This document shows, in pieces, positions 51,801 to 62,881 of a stretch of 64,000 nt of DNA. The notes below the pieces were generated by a model, which was given only the letters and a program-made list of their open reading frames with translations, was not told where the DNA came from and searched no databases. The position numbers and the translations under genes were made by a program. Source of the DNA: Craspedostauros australis (taxonomy: Eukaryota > Bacillariophyta > Bacillariophyceae > Mastogloiales > Achnanthaceae); contig JAMXDE010000021.1 in assembly GCA_026770025.1 (NCBI GenBank), forward strand, positions 1,178,001-1,242,000, read 5' to 3'. The number at the start of each line of letters is the position of its first letter. Position 1 is the stretch's first letter.

Positions 51801-54540
51801 GTACGTCATTGACTTGTTCAATCACATCGCGCAGCGCACGTGTGGTAATGTGACCCCGTCACAGGCTGCCTTCGGGCAGCGTCCGGATGTCAGCAAGTAC
51901 CTTGCGTACTACTGGTGGCAACCGGTCTACTACCGTGTGGAACGTCCTGGCTTCCCGAGTGAGTCCAAGGAGCGCCACGGCCACTGGGCTGGTCCGTGCC
52001 TCCACAAGGGCGACGACCTCACATTCTGGGTGCTCGACGATGCGACCCAACAACTCCTGCCTCGGTCTGCTATCCGCGCCGCCGATGATGCCTCTACTCG
52101 CAACTTGAGAGCCGACTATCCTTTTCCACTCGTGGGGGAGGATGCCGATTCTGCGACTACTGTATCAGACAGCGATGACGGTGACTACACAGACAACACC
52201 ATTCCCTCCGATGTTGAACCCATCGTTCACGCATTATCGGATGCTGTTTTGTTCTCACATCAAGAGACAGAATCCAGCACAAGTGGAAAGGACGTCGTTT
52301 CTGTTCCAAAGTTCACTCCTGAAGAACTTCTGGGCAAGACAATTTTGTTCCACCACAATGGACAAAACGTCCGTGCCGAAGTGATCCAAAAGATCAATGA
52401 TTCAGACGCTGAGAACCATCAGCGTATCAAGATGCTCCTATCACTTAACGATGGGGAGCTTCACGAACTGATTTCGTATGTCGAACTTTCCGACGTCTTC
52501 GAGCAACAAACCACAGATGGTGCTGCGGACAACCCGCAGGCAGAGAATCAATGGTCCTTCCAAGACATCGTGGACCACGAAGGTCCCCTCGCTCAGACAT
52601 CCCCATCCTACAAGGGATCAAAGTACAATGTCACTGTGCTTTGGGATGACGGTTCCAAAACGTCCGAACCGTTATCTGTCATTGCGAAGGATGACCCGGT
52701 CTCTTGCGCTATTTATGCGCGGAAACACGATTTGCTTGGGGTTCCCGGGTGGAAGCGTTTCCGACACATCGGTATCCGCCAACACTCGATCGCTCGTGCA
52801 ATCGCCACCAACAAGGCGAACCGCAGCAACACACCCGTATTCCAATTCGGCGTTCAGGTACCGCGCAACCACAAGGAAGCGATGATGCTTGACGCCAAGA
52901 ATGGTAACACGCTGTGGGCTGACGCCGAGCGCAAGGAAATGGACCAGCTCACGAGCTACGAGACCTTCAAGACCCTCGGATACCATGCCAAGGTACCCGA
53001 TGGGTTCCAGAAGATTCGGTTGCAATGGGTATACGCCGTGAAGCACGATCTGCGCCACAAGGCCAGATGTGTCGCCGGCGGCCACCTGACAGCGCCATGC
53101 AAGGACACAGCCTACGCTGGAGTCGTCAGCCTCCGTTCCCTCCGCCTCGCACTGCTCGCTGGGGAGATGAACGGGCTTCAGACCATGGTCGGCGACATCG
53201 GCAACGCGTACTTGGAAGCCTACACCAAGGAACGCATCTGCTTTGTCGCTGGAGACGAGTTCGGAGACAAGGCCGGCCACACGATGCAAATCGTCAAGGC
53301 ACTCTACGGCCTCCGCACTTCTGGCGCACGTTTCCACGAAGCGCTCGCGGACACACTCAGGGACCTGCAATTCTTCCAATGCAGATCCGACCCTGATGTG
53401 TGGATGCGTGACGGTGGTGACCATTGGGAGTACGTCTGCGTATACGTGGACGACCTCATGGCCACCATGAAGGACCCGCAAGTCTTCTTCGATACCCTCA
53501 CCTCCGTCTACGGATACAAGTTGAAGGGTGTCGGACCCGTCAAATACCACCTCGGCGCAGACTTCGGTCGCGATAGCGATGGCACCATGAAAATGAGCCC
53601 GCAATCGTACATCAAGCGCATGCTCGGCAACTACGAGCGCATGTTCGGCTGTGCCCCCACGAAGGCCAGCTGCCCTCTCGATCATTCCGACAGCCCGGAA
53701 CTCGACACTTCACCAGAGCTCTCCGAGATCGACAAACGCAAGTTCATGTCGCTGATCGGGGCTCTACAATGGTGTATCACCCTCGGACGGTTCGACATCT
53801 CCGTCGCCGTCATGACCCTCGCACGCTTCCGTGCCGCTCCTCGCAAAGGTCACCTCGAGCGCGCTCAACGCGTCTACGGGTACCTGCGCAAGCATCCCGA
53901 TGCCGCCATCCGGTTCCGTACCGGGGTTCCCCATCACGAAGAGAGTTTTGTGGTCCCCAAACACGACTGGCTCTACTCCGTGTACGGGAAAACACAAGAG
54001 GAAACCGACCCAGACGTGCCCACTCCGAAAGGCGCGATCGTCCGCACCACAACTTTCGTGGATGCAAACCTCCTCCACTGCAAGGTCACCGGCAGGTCCG
54101 CAACCGGCGTTCTCCATCTTGTTAACCAAACTCCCATCGAGTGGTTCAGCAAGCGCCAAGCCACTGTCGAGACCGCAACCTACGGATCTGAGTTCGTCGC
54201 CGCCAGGCAGGCCACCGAACAGATCATCTCTCTCCGTCTCGCTCTACGCGAGATGGGCATTCCCATCGACGGTCCCAGCTGGATGTTTGGTGATAACCAA
54301 AGCGTCATCACCTCGTCCACTGTGCCCATGAGCATGCTGTCCAAGCGGCACAATGCTCTCGCCTACCACAGGGTCCGTTCCGCAGTCGCTGCTGGGGTAC
54401 TCTACTTCGTCAAAATACACGGCTCCCAGAATGTGGCCGACATCATGACCAAGTTCCTCCCGTGGGCGTCCTTCTGGCCCCTCGTCAAGCCCCTGCTCTT
54501 CTGGAAAGGAGTCAGCGTCCCTCAAGGTCACGGTACCTGA
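48895..54540 (+). CDS. Element 7 gag-pol polyprotein (CoDi-like)
   Basis: 1881 residues from the ATG at 48895 (context CATC-ATG-GCT); the frame is open up to 48625, but that stretch is CA-rich leader. Order: N-terminal helical domain; Gag core (FRRQFEAIAYTHGLEY, LDNSWKKKRENFVDTW); basic Gly/Ser/Lys tract instead of CCHC knuckles; protease DSGANGGLAG at about 579; integrase with D at about 840 (VAMDTFFSD), D at about 905 (MSDNAKSEV) and E at about 940 (NGAERRIQD), preceded by RPRFGWIPARRIKDTLG with no clear HHCC finger; two small beta-rich modules (LGKTILFHHNGQNVRAEV; KYNVTVLWDDGSKTSEPLSV); RT with GDIGNAYLEA and YVDD at about 1517; RNase H (VDANLLHC, YGSEFVAARQ, DNQSVI, ADIMTKFLPW). This layout is why a diatom host is inferred. 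No damage seen. Confidence 0.93.
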   Translation: MATNTNVTDTNEYTILNHVLSVIGIQAHSWQRRALNEAGIANAMDLIHLDKPALLAIEVTDDDDNTFRPMNVLVVNKILALVRWINLQPRLTPDEWMSVDMYDISHPSVIGTAGPRTPASYHPRGGVSIIPPSTRTRRTVDDDEDIESVSPPDRSRFATPVTDPSARVATAETPIAGAPVPSVAFAPSSALPESFTKEFSRGVKREALAFPTLKDDKRFLSFRRQFEAIAYTHGLEYHIDPSWEPGPSDMLFYNMQNRYLYSVLSLHVKTSRGDQLLRKHQASKDGRAVYQSLIETYTNGVNGESAAMALRARIASFTLDNSWKKKRENFVDTWQGIISDIEDMEDDALPDNTKKTWLHNSIAPDKDLLNALTSTSYVRDEMLAAMPSGFEIKAAGFDHHLNSVRIHAQRLDSSHPRQVQKRNVNNATTGKGKGGSSGKSPAKGNGKTYTNDKRPRIPNEEWATMSWAQKKDYMHNNSSRGAGKGDTSRAANKAKSSGNSSSDTVPGSSAPSGSGGTAEPKGGPPGSAINRMLAQARQSSQSTSDFVDSEGGAWRRVNSTVVRYNFETSVAAKTGALVDSGANGGLAGDDVLVLCKTGTTADVSGIGDSTIASLDIGTVAALLHTSSGPIIAKFHQYALYGKGKSIHSTNQLSAFGMDVNERPRGLPGGRQTVVTPEGHVIPLSIRAGLSYMDMRPPTPAEMDQYPHVDFTSDDVWDPSILDQEFGLDDVRALADDDDDGSALADLDRLHVYAASTDEARGTVPHSGSTGTSGSVRVCNSPIDYEALRPRFGWIPARRIKDTLGCTSQWYRTSERLAMRKHFRTRFPAANVDRLHETVAMDTFFSDTPAHDDGVPGHGGCTMIQVFVALDSRYTSGFPMASERQVADSLLDFIRRHGAPDLLMSDNAKSEVGFKVQDILRQYAIKDHQSEPEHQHQNGAERRIQDIKRTVNGVMDRTGTPSRFWLICTMYVIDLFNHIAQRTCGNVTPSQAAFGQRPDVSKYLAYYWWQPVYYRVERPGFPSESKERHGHWAGPCLHKGDDLTFWVLDDATQQLLPRSAIRAADDASTRNLRADYPFPLVGEDADSATTVSDSDDGDYTDNTIPSDVEPIVHALSDAVLFSHQETESSTSGKDVVSVPKFTPEELLGKTILFHHNGQNVRAEVIQKINDSDAENHQRIKMLLSLNDGELHELISYVELSDVFEQQTTDGAADNPQAENQWSFQDIVDHEGPLAQTSPSYKGSKYNVTVLWDDGSKTSEPLSVIAKDDPVSCAIYARKHDLLGVPGWKRFRHIGIRQHSIARAIATNKANRSNTPVFQFGVQVPRNHKEAMMLDAKNGNTLWADAERKEMDQLTSYETFKTLGYHAKVPDGFQKIRLQWVYAVKHDLRHKARCVAGGHLTAPCKDTAYAGVVSLRSLRLALLAGEMNGLQTMVGDIGNAYLEAYTKERICFVAGDEFGDKAGHTMQIVKALYGLRTSGARFHEALADTLRDLQFFQCRSDPDVWMRDGGDHWEYVCVYVDDLMATMKDPQVFFDTLTSVYGYKLKGVGPVKYHLGADFGRDSDGTMKMSPQSYIKRMLGNYERMFGCAPTKASCPLDHSDSPELDTSPELSEIDKRKFMSLIGALQWCITLGRFDISVAVMTLARFRAAPRKGHLERAQRVYGYLRKHPDAAIRFRTGVPHHEESFVVPKHDWLYSVYGKTQEETDPDVPTPKGAIVRTTTFVDANLLHCKVTGRSATGVLHLVNQTPIEWFSKRQATVETATYGSEFVAARQATEQIISLRLALREMGIPIDGPSWMFGDNQSVITSSTVPMSMLSKRHNALAYHRVRSAVAAGVLYFVKIHGSQNVADIMTKFLPWASFWPLVKPLLFWKGVSVPQGHGT

Positions 54541-54573
54541 ACTGCTACCTATATCGAGACACACTTTGGGGAG

Positions 54574-55195
54574 TATTAGCTCAAACTAGTATTCCCATTA
54601 GTCGTGTTAAGATTTAGTCTAGTTAGTCAAATGCCCGACTGCTCAGAATGTTTGAGCGGGATTGAAGCGTGACTCGATGTCGGTGGGATGGGGTCCCACA
54701 GGGTCCCACCCCACGAATCGTGCTCGACTTAGGACGAAATCGCTCGTCTGACCAATTTGGGGATTGAGCGATCGTGCCATCCCACGCCACTTATGGGCGT
54801 GACATGACCTGTCCTGGATGGACAAACAGATCAAACCGTTGGATGAACAAAGTCCCCCAAATCGATCGGAAGAGAGTGAACAACAAACTCTCTCTCCGAC
54901 CATCACGAAATTGATGTCTCCTCTCTCGAATGGCAACATCGGCACCGCGATGATTGCACGTGGGAGACTCAACGCTCCACTATACCACTACTAATAGAGA
55001 TGATGCAGATCCAGCTCTAATGGATGCTGCTCATCACCTGCTCACAATCCTTTTGAAAGTCTCATTTGGATTCGTATCAGCTTTTAAGACTAAGACACAC
55101 ACTCACACACAAACTCACCAACCTACTGCACTACCACGGATTGATCACCCTTCGGCGTACAGTAAGTTACCCTCGTTTTCTATATCGTTCTATCA
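54574..55195 (+). repeat. Element 7 3' LTR
   Basis: 622 bp partner of 47793-48413. A block of about 75 bp (54698-54771) is much more different from the 5' LTR than the rest. Confidence 0.92.
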
Positions 55196-55200
55196 AAGAT

Positions 55201-55782
55201 CGTCCGTCCATCCATCAATGGTACCAAGAGAATCTCGAGGTACTTCCCAACTAAACCTCAGATGACGATATCATCTGACAGACTCCTGCATCACCAATGG
55301 AACGTGACATCTGGAGAGCAGAAGGACGCCTACTGACGTCGACAGGATGTCATCGTGTCACCACGTCGACATCTGTCTCCAAGTCAGAGCAGGAGGCGAA
55401 GATCCGATGACCCATGAAGATCATGGATACTGAAGGTGAACTTCAAATGGTAAGTACTCATGGAGTAGGAACCAGTACTGAACGAACGGAGTGTCGAATG
55501 CGGAGTACGCATCGAACACGGAGTATCGTGTGGCACGAGCACACGATGTTGAGAGAGAGAGAAAGAGAGAGAATACAGAGAGGAGCGAGAGAGCATCTCG
55601 CATACCGACTCATAGTCGGAGACTGAATCTACGAAACAGATTGAAGCACCGAGAGCATCGGGCAAGAGAACGGCGTACACCGAGAGCATCGGAGTAGCCA
55701 AGTAATGAAATAGCAAACGAACAACTATCAACCAACACTATCTTCCACGATCGTAGGTTACCGTGCGCGGAACTTGCCAACA
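55201..55782 (+). repeat. Element 8 5' LTR, right part
   Basis: Completes the 796-bp LTR begun at 47579; ends TTGCCAACA followed by CGTTTATAAACG. Includes the GA-rich tract near 55549-55595. Confidence 0.92.
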
Positions 55783-55864
55783 CGTTTATAAACGATAGAT
55801 CAGGGCGAGCCCGCGAATCGTATCGTGCGAGGAAGACGAACATCATTCAAGAGCAGTAGGCTGA

Positions 55865-56106
55865 ATGAGCGAGGAAGAGGAATTGAGAGACATCCCTCTG
55901 TCCAATCCGACTATCAAGAGAGAAGAAGGTGCGAGTGAGACTCCACCACGAGAAGAGAAGAAAGTAGCAGCTGCTACTGTTCTATCAGGCGCAGACACAA
56001 GCGCGATCGACGAGACCGAAGAGGAACGGTCTGCAAGACTACATCGCGAGGAGGAGAGCATTCTCAAGGCGAACAAGCAAGAGGAGACTGGTGTGACGGA
56101 GAGCAT
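55865..56106 (+). pseudogene. Element 8 gag, first segment
   Basis: Starts MSEEEELRD, as in Element 5, and encodes the charged N-terminal extension as far as the GAGCAT site, where the inserted LTR begins (56107). Continues in frame at 56909. The frame read into the LTR to 56125 is not part of it. Confidence 0.88.
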
Positions 56107-56902
56107 TGTCGAGATGTACATGTGAGTATATGTCAAGATGTACGTGTATATGTGCATCGTTCACCCGTTATTCTCTCATACGCACTTGGACGGTACAACT
56201 ACATTCGTGTCGATAGTATACTGTGATTCGTCAGAATTACAGGGGAAATGGAACACACGAAAACGGGCAAGATTTCTGGAGGAAATTTGCAAATAACGAT
56301 TTCTGAGAGAATTGGAAGATCGTCCGTCCATCCATCAATGGTACCAAGAGAATCTCGAGGTACTTCCCAACTAAACCTCAGATGACGATATCATCTGACA
56401 GACCACTGCATCACCAATGGAACATGACATCTGGAGAGCAGAAGGACGCCTACTGACGTCGACAGGATGTCATCATGTCACCACGTCGACATCTGTCTCC
56501 AAGTCAGAGCAGGAGGCGAAGATCCGATGACCGAAGGACATCAGCATCATGGATACAGAAGGTGAACTTCAAATGGCAAGTACTCATGGAGTAGGAACCA
56601 GTACTGAATGAACGGAGTGTCGAATACGGAGTACGTATCGAACACGGAGTATCGTGCGCGACGAGCACACGATGTTGAGAGAGAGAGAGAATACAGAAGA
56701 GGAGCGAGAGAGCATCTCGCGTACCGACTCATAGTCGGAGACTGAATCTACGAAACAGATTGAAGCACCGAGAGCATCGGGCAAGAGAACGGGCGTACAC
56801 CAAGAGGATTGGAGTAGCCAACTAATGAAATAGCAAACAGACGACTATCAACCAACACCATCTTCCACGATCGTAGGTTACCGTGAGCGGAACTTGCCAA
56901 CA
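56107..56902 (+). repeat. family B LTR inserted in Element 8 gag
   Basis: Complete 796-bp LTR with GAGCAT on both sides (56101-56106 and 56903-56908), as expected for a solo LTR. It differs from the Element 8 5' LTR by a block (GACCGAAGGACATCAGCATC in place of GACCCATGAAGATC near 56530) that it shares with the LTR at 62882. Confidence 0.9.
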
Positions 56903-56908
56903 GAGCAT

Positions 56909-59900
56909 TCGCACAGCCAAACGAAGTGGTAAAAGTGAGACACCACCAGGAGGAGAATTTGTGAGCAAATCAACCCTCGCGAAACAACAAGCAAAAATCG
57001 AAGAATCGACAACACAGAAACAGACGGAAACCAAGGGCGCGAGCGCACCAACAACGAAACAACGAATCAACATGGCGACATCAGCCAACATGAACAAGCG
57101 ACGCATCAAGGCGCCGATGTTCAGCGGTGAACAGGAAGACTACAGCGCATGGGAGTCCCAAGCGAAGGCATACGCTCGTGCACAGAAGACGAGAGACGTG
57201 ATGTTGGGCAAGACCAAGGTGCCAACAGTGAGCGAGATCGCGGCAGCCGCCGGTGAAGCCAAGGAAGCGATGGAAGAGATCTACGAGCTGGGATGCGACT
57301 GCTTCAGCGATCTGATCCTCATGATGGATGCAGAGAAAGGAAAAGGCAAGCAGGCCATCCAGTACATCAACCAATGCATCTCCGACGACTACCCCGAAGG
57401 AGACGCACACGGAGCGTGGAACGTTCTCGCGTAGAAGTTCCGACCATCCGATGCGGTAACGAAGATCAAGCTCAAGCGCCAATTCAACAACGAAAAGATG
57501 AAGAGAGACACGGACCCCGACATCTACATCACGCAACTCGAGAGTCTACGATCACGTCTCCACGATGTCAAGTACGAGATCACGGACGAGGAAATGATCA
57601 TGCAAATCCTCAGCACGGTGAGCAACGAGTACAGAACCCACATCGTGAACTTCCAACATCAACTCACGTTCAATCCGGAACTAGTTACCATCAACACGAT
57701 CAGAGGAGTACTCCGCACTGCATACGCCACTCACAGAGGAGGCAAGGCATACGTCGACGACTTCCAAGACAGTAACACGAAGAGCAACGACACCGGCTTC
57801 ACAAGCACCGGTAACTTCAAGGGTACTTGTCACAACTGTGGCGTGTATGGCCATAGATCCACCGATTGTCCAGAACGCAAGAAATCGAACAACAAGAAAA
57901 ACAACAACAACAACAAAATGAACGGAAAGCGTAACAAGGGAAGCGGCTTCAAGGGCAAGTGCAACTACTGTGGCATCTTCGGACACCGCGAGGCGGAGTG
58001 CCGAAAGAAGAAGCTCAACGAGAGCAAGAACAACAACGAACAAGCCAACACAGCAACACAAGGACACGACAAGAGCGGGCACGAGATGGTGCTCTCGGCA
58101 AAGGACTTGCCGCTCTGCATGTTGGTGTCCGACGACTACATCGAAGACTCCTTCTTCGATAACTTCGAGTGCGTCGGAAGTGACGACGAAGTACAGGACG
58201 ATGAGATCGTCCCGGAGTGGCTCAGCGAAGAGCCAATCATCCACGAGGTGGATCCAAGACGCGAAGTGAGCTACGAGTGCTGCTTCAACGCGCACGACCT
58301 GATCGGTTCATACGGCGAAGGAGCCAAGATGGACAGCGAGGCCATCGATAGCGACATCGAAGAGGCAATGAGCGAAGACGCCGACGAGAACGGCGCAGAC
58401 GAAGACGCCGACGACAATGGCGCAGATGAAGACGACGACGACACCATCAGTGACGGGGCGAACCGCGGCGAAGCGCCGCCGCCCGCAGCAATGCGAAACG
58501 AGAGAGCGGGCATCTTCGATGAAGAGGACAGCGACGAAGCTGAGAACCATACGAACGATGCATTCAACCCCTACGAGGTCGTCGTCTACCCAATTCGAAT
58601 CCAATTCCCACCGGAGCCGAATCCCAGAAGAGTCGAAGACATCTACCGACTCCAGACCTTCCCGGAACCAACGGTCACTGCAAAACGAATGCAGAAGCAG
58701 CTCATCTACGACGCGGTCCTAACAGCTGCATTGCCGATGTTCCCAGGGTTCGTGAACGAACCATTGCGATACATTTGGGTGAACATGGTAAGCACCATTC
58801 TATCGGATAACTTCAAATCGATTGAAGAGATCCTCGCAAACGCAGCCATCCTCAACCGACTACTGCAAGCAAACGAAGAGGAGGAACTCTCTGAACTGGA
58901 CTTACACTACGTGCTCGGAGGATGCATGCAGGTGCTCCTGCGCGAACGACCACGCGTCACACCGTATGACACGGTCACCGGATTTCATCGTAACAGCACC
59001 GTCCCAGCGAGCTTCGCTGAACTACCAAGCGACGACGAAGCTGACGAGAATCACAATCCATACAACGAAGATGGAGTGCATGAAGATGAAGAGGCAGACG
59101 GCCTCATGGATGAAATGGCCACAGCAGCCGTGGAGCAGCTCCACGAGCTGAGCACCAAGCACAAGGACAAGGTCAACAAGGACACCTGGCTCGCCGACAG
59201 TGGAGCTTTGTGTCACATCGTCAATTCAGACGCCGCTCTCTTCAACGTGCGGCACATCAAGTCATTCGTCCAAGTGGGAGACAGCACAAAGCTGGACTCT
59301 CCCAAAATGGGATCCATTCGCTTGAAGGTCAAGCAACGAGATAACACTGGCCACGTCATCCGGCTTGATGATGTGAAGTACACACCGAAAATGGTGGTGA
59401 ACCTTTTCTCCACGAACAAGGCTCTGTACAACGGTTACCAGCTTGGTAGCAACAGCATTCTGATGGACATCATTAACGGATCCGGAACGAAGATCGTATT
59501 CGACCGAGTCTTCCCCACGGCCAACGGATTCATCACGGGAGTGCAGATGCATCCCATCATGCCAACGAACGACGACAAGGCTTGCACAGCCCTCGTCAAG
59601 AACCCATCCAAGGAGATCAGCGCGGTGAACTTGCATCGAATGCTCGGCCACGCGCCACTCGAGGCCATGAAGCGAACGGCAGCTCAATACGGATGGAAGA
59701 TAATCGGCGAGATGCCGGTATGTCGTGACTGCGCGGTCGCGAACGCAAGAGTGAAGAACATTCCGAAGGCAACCATTCCGAGAGCGACTCGCCGCGGCGA
59801 ACGATTCTTCATTGACATTAGTTACACTAAACACATAAGCTTCGGAGATAAACGCTACTGGACTCTGATTGTGGACGACTGCACGGATCACTGCTGGAGT

Positions 59901-62861
59901 TTCTTCCTCAAGAACAAGAGTGATCAACCAGGGTACATCAAACGATTCGTCCAGACGATCAAATCACAGACTGGTGATCAACAAATCACCTTCCGAGGTG
60001 ACAACAGCGGAGAGAACAAATCCACGCAGGATATTCTCATCGATGCAGGACTCAATGTGAAATTCGAGTTCACGGCATCGAACACGCCGCAACAGAACGG
60101 CAGAGTGGAACGCAAGTTCGCGTACCTCTACACCAAGATCCGCTCCATGCTCAATGGAGCACAGCTCGACGAAGAATATAGGCATGGCCTATGGGCAGCA
60201 GCTGCAAGCACTGCCACCGCCATCGCAAACATCACCGTAGCGAAGAATCAAAAGGAGTCACCACATCGACAATTCTTCGGCAACGATCCACCATATGCGG
60301 ACGCACTCCGCACTTTCGGAGAGGTGGGTGTTGTGAAGACTACCTACGGCGGGATTACCGCCAAGCTCAAGAATAGAGGAGAAGAAATGGTGTTCATCGG
60401 ATATGCACACCAACATGCATCAGGGGTCTACAACATGTACAGACCATCAACCAAGTCACTCATCTGCTCACGCGATATCAAGTGGCTCAACCAATCGTAC
60501 GGACAGTTCCGTGGCTGGGCACCAGCACCGAACATATCCAACGAAACAGGAATGACAGACGCAAACGGCTTCACAACCATCGGACGGAAGGGAGCAACGC
60601 CAAGGACGGCAACGCGTCAAACATCGGAAGGGAAGAGAGTATCTTTCGCTGACAGCAACATGTACTACATCCTATCGGACAGCGACGACGAGGATAATGA
60701 GGACGACGGAATAGTAACTCAACTGGTCCATAATGACGAGGAAGATCGGAGCGAATCCAATCATGAGGATGACGAGATTTTACCATCCGGCGACGAAGCC
60801 GACGATGACACAGGTATCACTCCTCCGAACACACCAGCGAAGTCTACACATGGCACACCATCCAGACCTCCACCGAGCAAGCCAAGCAAACGTGACACAA
60901 CTAGAAAGGAGAGGATCCGACGTCACGAAGCACGAGGCAGGAAGGGAGAAACTAATCCCAAATCAACAACAGGGAAGAGTATCCCCAGAGCTCTACGTGA
61001 GCTCTCGGACTTCAACGAACGAGGTCGAAAGGAAGTAGGCTATGAGAGCGATCCATCATCTGATGAGGCGAGTGACGAACTCAGCGATGAAATGATCGAC
61101 GACTTCAACAACGAAACTACAGATGACGAAGAAATCGCAGATGAAGGAGAGATTGAGATCACTCACTATAGCACAACAGGACTGTACGGAATGAATGCAA
61201 TCATTACCGAATCACCAGCGATCGACATCGGACTGTCGATGCAGGACCAGAACAAAGAACCAGAGAAGCACATCGAACCTACAACATTCGATGGAGCCTT
61301 CAATCACCCAGATCCCATCCATCGAAAGGGATATCGAGCAGCCATCAAGAAAGAGTTCGACTCCATGGACACACGCAAGGTGTATAGCAAGATCAAACGA
61401 GATGCCATCCCACGCGGCCGCAGATGCTGCAAGTGCAAATGGGTCTTCAAGCTGAAGCGTGACGGCACACATCGAGCGCGGCTCGTTGCATGTGGCTATT
61501 CACAAATCGCAGGAGTGGACTTCCAAGAGCACTACTCACCCGTCATTCATGACGTGACCTATTGGGTCATGATGGTGATCATGCTGATCAAGAAGATGGA
61601 CTGCGCACTCGTCGATGTCGTAACGGCATTCCTACATGGAGACCTCGACGAGGAAATCTACATGAACTGTCCCAACGGGATGGATCATCAACCAGACGAA
61701 GCCCTGACCCTACACAAGCCAATCTACGGACTTGTGCAGAGCGCCAGGCAATGGTTCAAGATGTTGGTATCGACCCTCAAGAATATCAACTTCGAACAGA
61801 GCGCGGCAGACCCGTGCCTGTTCTACAGGAAGACGAACGAAGGAAGCATGATCGTGGCCATCTATGTGGACGATTGCTTCTGCTGCGGAGACTCCAAGGC
61901 ACTGGAGACATTCCTGAAGGACATCCAAGGCAGCAAGTTCAAGGTGACAATCGAGCGTGGACTCGGAGACTACCTCAGCTGCAACATCGAACTGAACCAT
62001 GACAAGACTAGAGCGACATTGCGTCAACCACACCTCATCCGACATCTCATCGAAGAGTTCGGAACCAAGGTTGAGAAGATGCAGCGCTACGCGACACCGG
62101 GAACCCCGGGTCAAATCATCGTACGACCATCCGAAGATAACGGACTGCAGAAGGTCGGAACGGAAGAACATGCCGAATACCGCCGAGGCGTCGGTATGCT
62201 ACTCTTCCTCATCAAGCACTCGCGACCAGATATCGCGAACCCTGTGAGGGAACTCTCCAAGGTATTGATCGGGCCCACCAAGGCTGCAATGAAGGAGATG
62301 TATCGGATCATCAAGTATGTGATCGATACAAAGGACTATGGATTGAAGATCCATCCAGCGCGTCCAGACGACGACGGCTGGGACATGGAGCTCTTCTGCG
62401 ATAGCGAATATGCAGGAGACAAGAACACGAGAATCAGCGTAGGGGGATTCATCCTATACCTGTGCAAGGTACCAATCCTTTGGCGATCCAAGGCACAGAA
62501 GGCCGTCACACTCAGCTCATCCGAAGCAGAATACGTTGCCCTTTCCAAAGCGGCAAAGGAGATCTTCTTCGTCGTGCAGCTACTTGAAAGTGTGGGCGTC
62601 CCAGTGAAGACACCGATCAAGGTCCGTGTGGACAACATCGGAGCGATCTTCATCGCCAAGAACCCATCGACATCCCAACGATCGCGGCACATCGACGTGC
62701 GCCATCACTACGTGAGGAACATGGTAATCAACAAAACCATCGAAATCATTTTCGTCAAATCCGAGCAGAACACAAGCGACGGATTCACCAAGAACATCAA
62801 GGCCGACTTGCAACGTGAACATGAGAAGTCGTACCTTGACACATCGAGAACATTCGAATGA
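56909..62861 (+). pseudogene. Element 8 gag-pol, second segment, with one premature amber codon
   Basis: Continues 55865-56106. TAG at 57432-57434 is codon 256 of the joined frame; Element 5 has GAG there. After it, 1808 more codons stay open to 62861, so this one substitution and the inserted LTR are the only visible defects. Domains in joined numbering: Gag core; CCHC knuckles near 388 and 432; acidic spacer; helical region (IWVNMVSTIL, LHYVLGGCM) without the family A CPLC module; protease DSGALCH near 844; integrase finger (HRMLGHAP...CRDC) and triad (IDISY near 1050, RGDNSGEN, NGRVERK); RT with YVDD near 1733; RNase H (CDSEYAGDKNTR, SSSEAEY, VDNIGAIF). Only Gag upstream of the amber codon could be made by normal translation, unless the stop is read through. 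Confidence 0.9.
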
Positions 62862-62881
62862 CCGAATGCACACAGGAAGGG

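Larger units (their letters stand above)
47793..55195 (+). mobile_element. Element 7: complete CoDi-like Copia retrotransposon
   Basis: 7403 bp with LTRs at 47793-48413 (621 bp) and 54574-55195 (622 bp), flanked by AAGAT at 47788-47792 and 55196-55200; family B LTRs elsewhere show the undisturbed GGAAGATCG. LTRs start TATTAGCTC and end CTATCA, so the 5' dinucleotide is TA, not TG. The polypurine tract TTTGGGGAG precedes the 3' LTR. One long polyprotein. The two LTRs agree well except for a block near 47918-47991 / 54698-54771. Confidence 0.94.

Noticed and set aside
56107-56902. simple solo LTR with nothing further to explain
   Set aside because: The LTR at 62882-63677 is followed by the same internal gag sequence, which a lone solo LTR plus a normal 3' LTR cannot account for.
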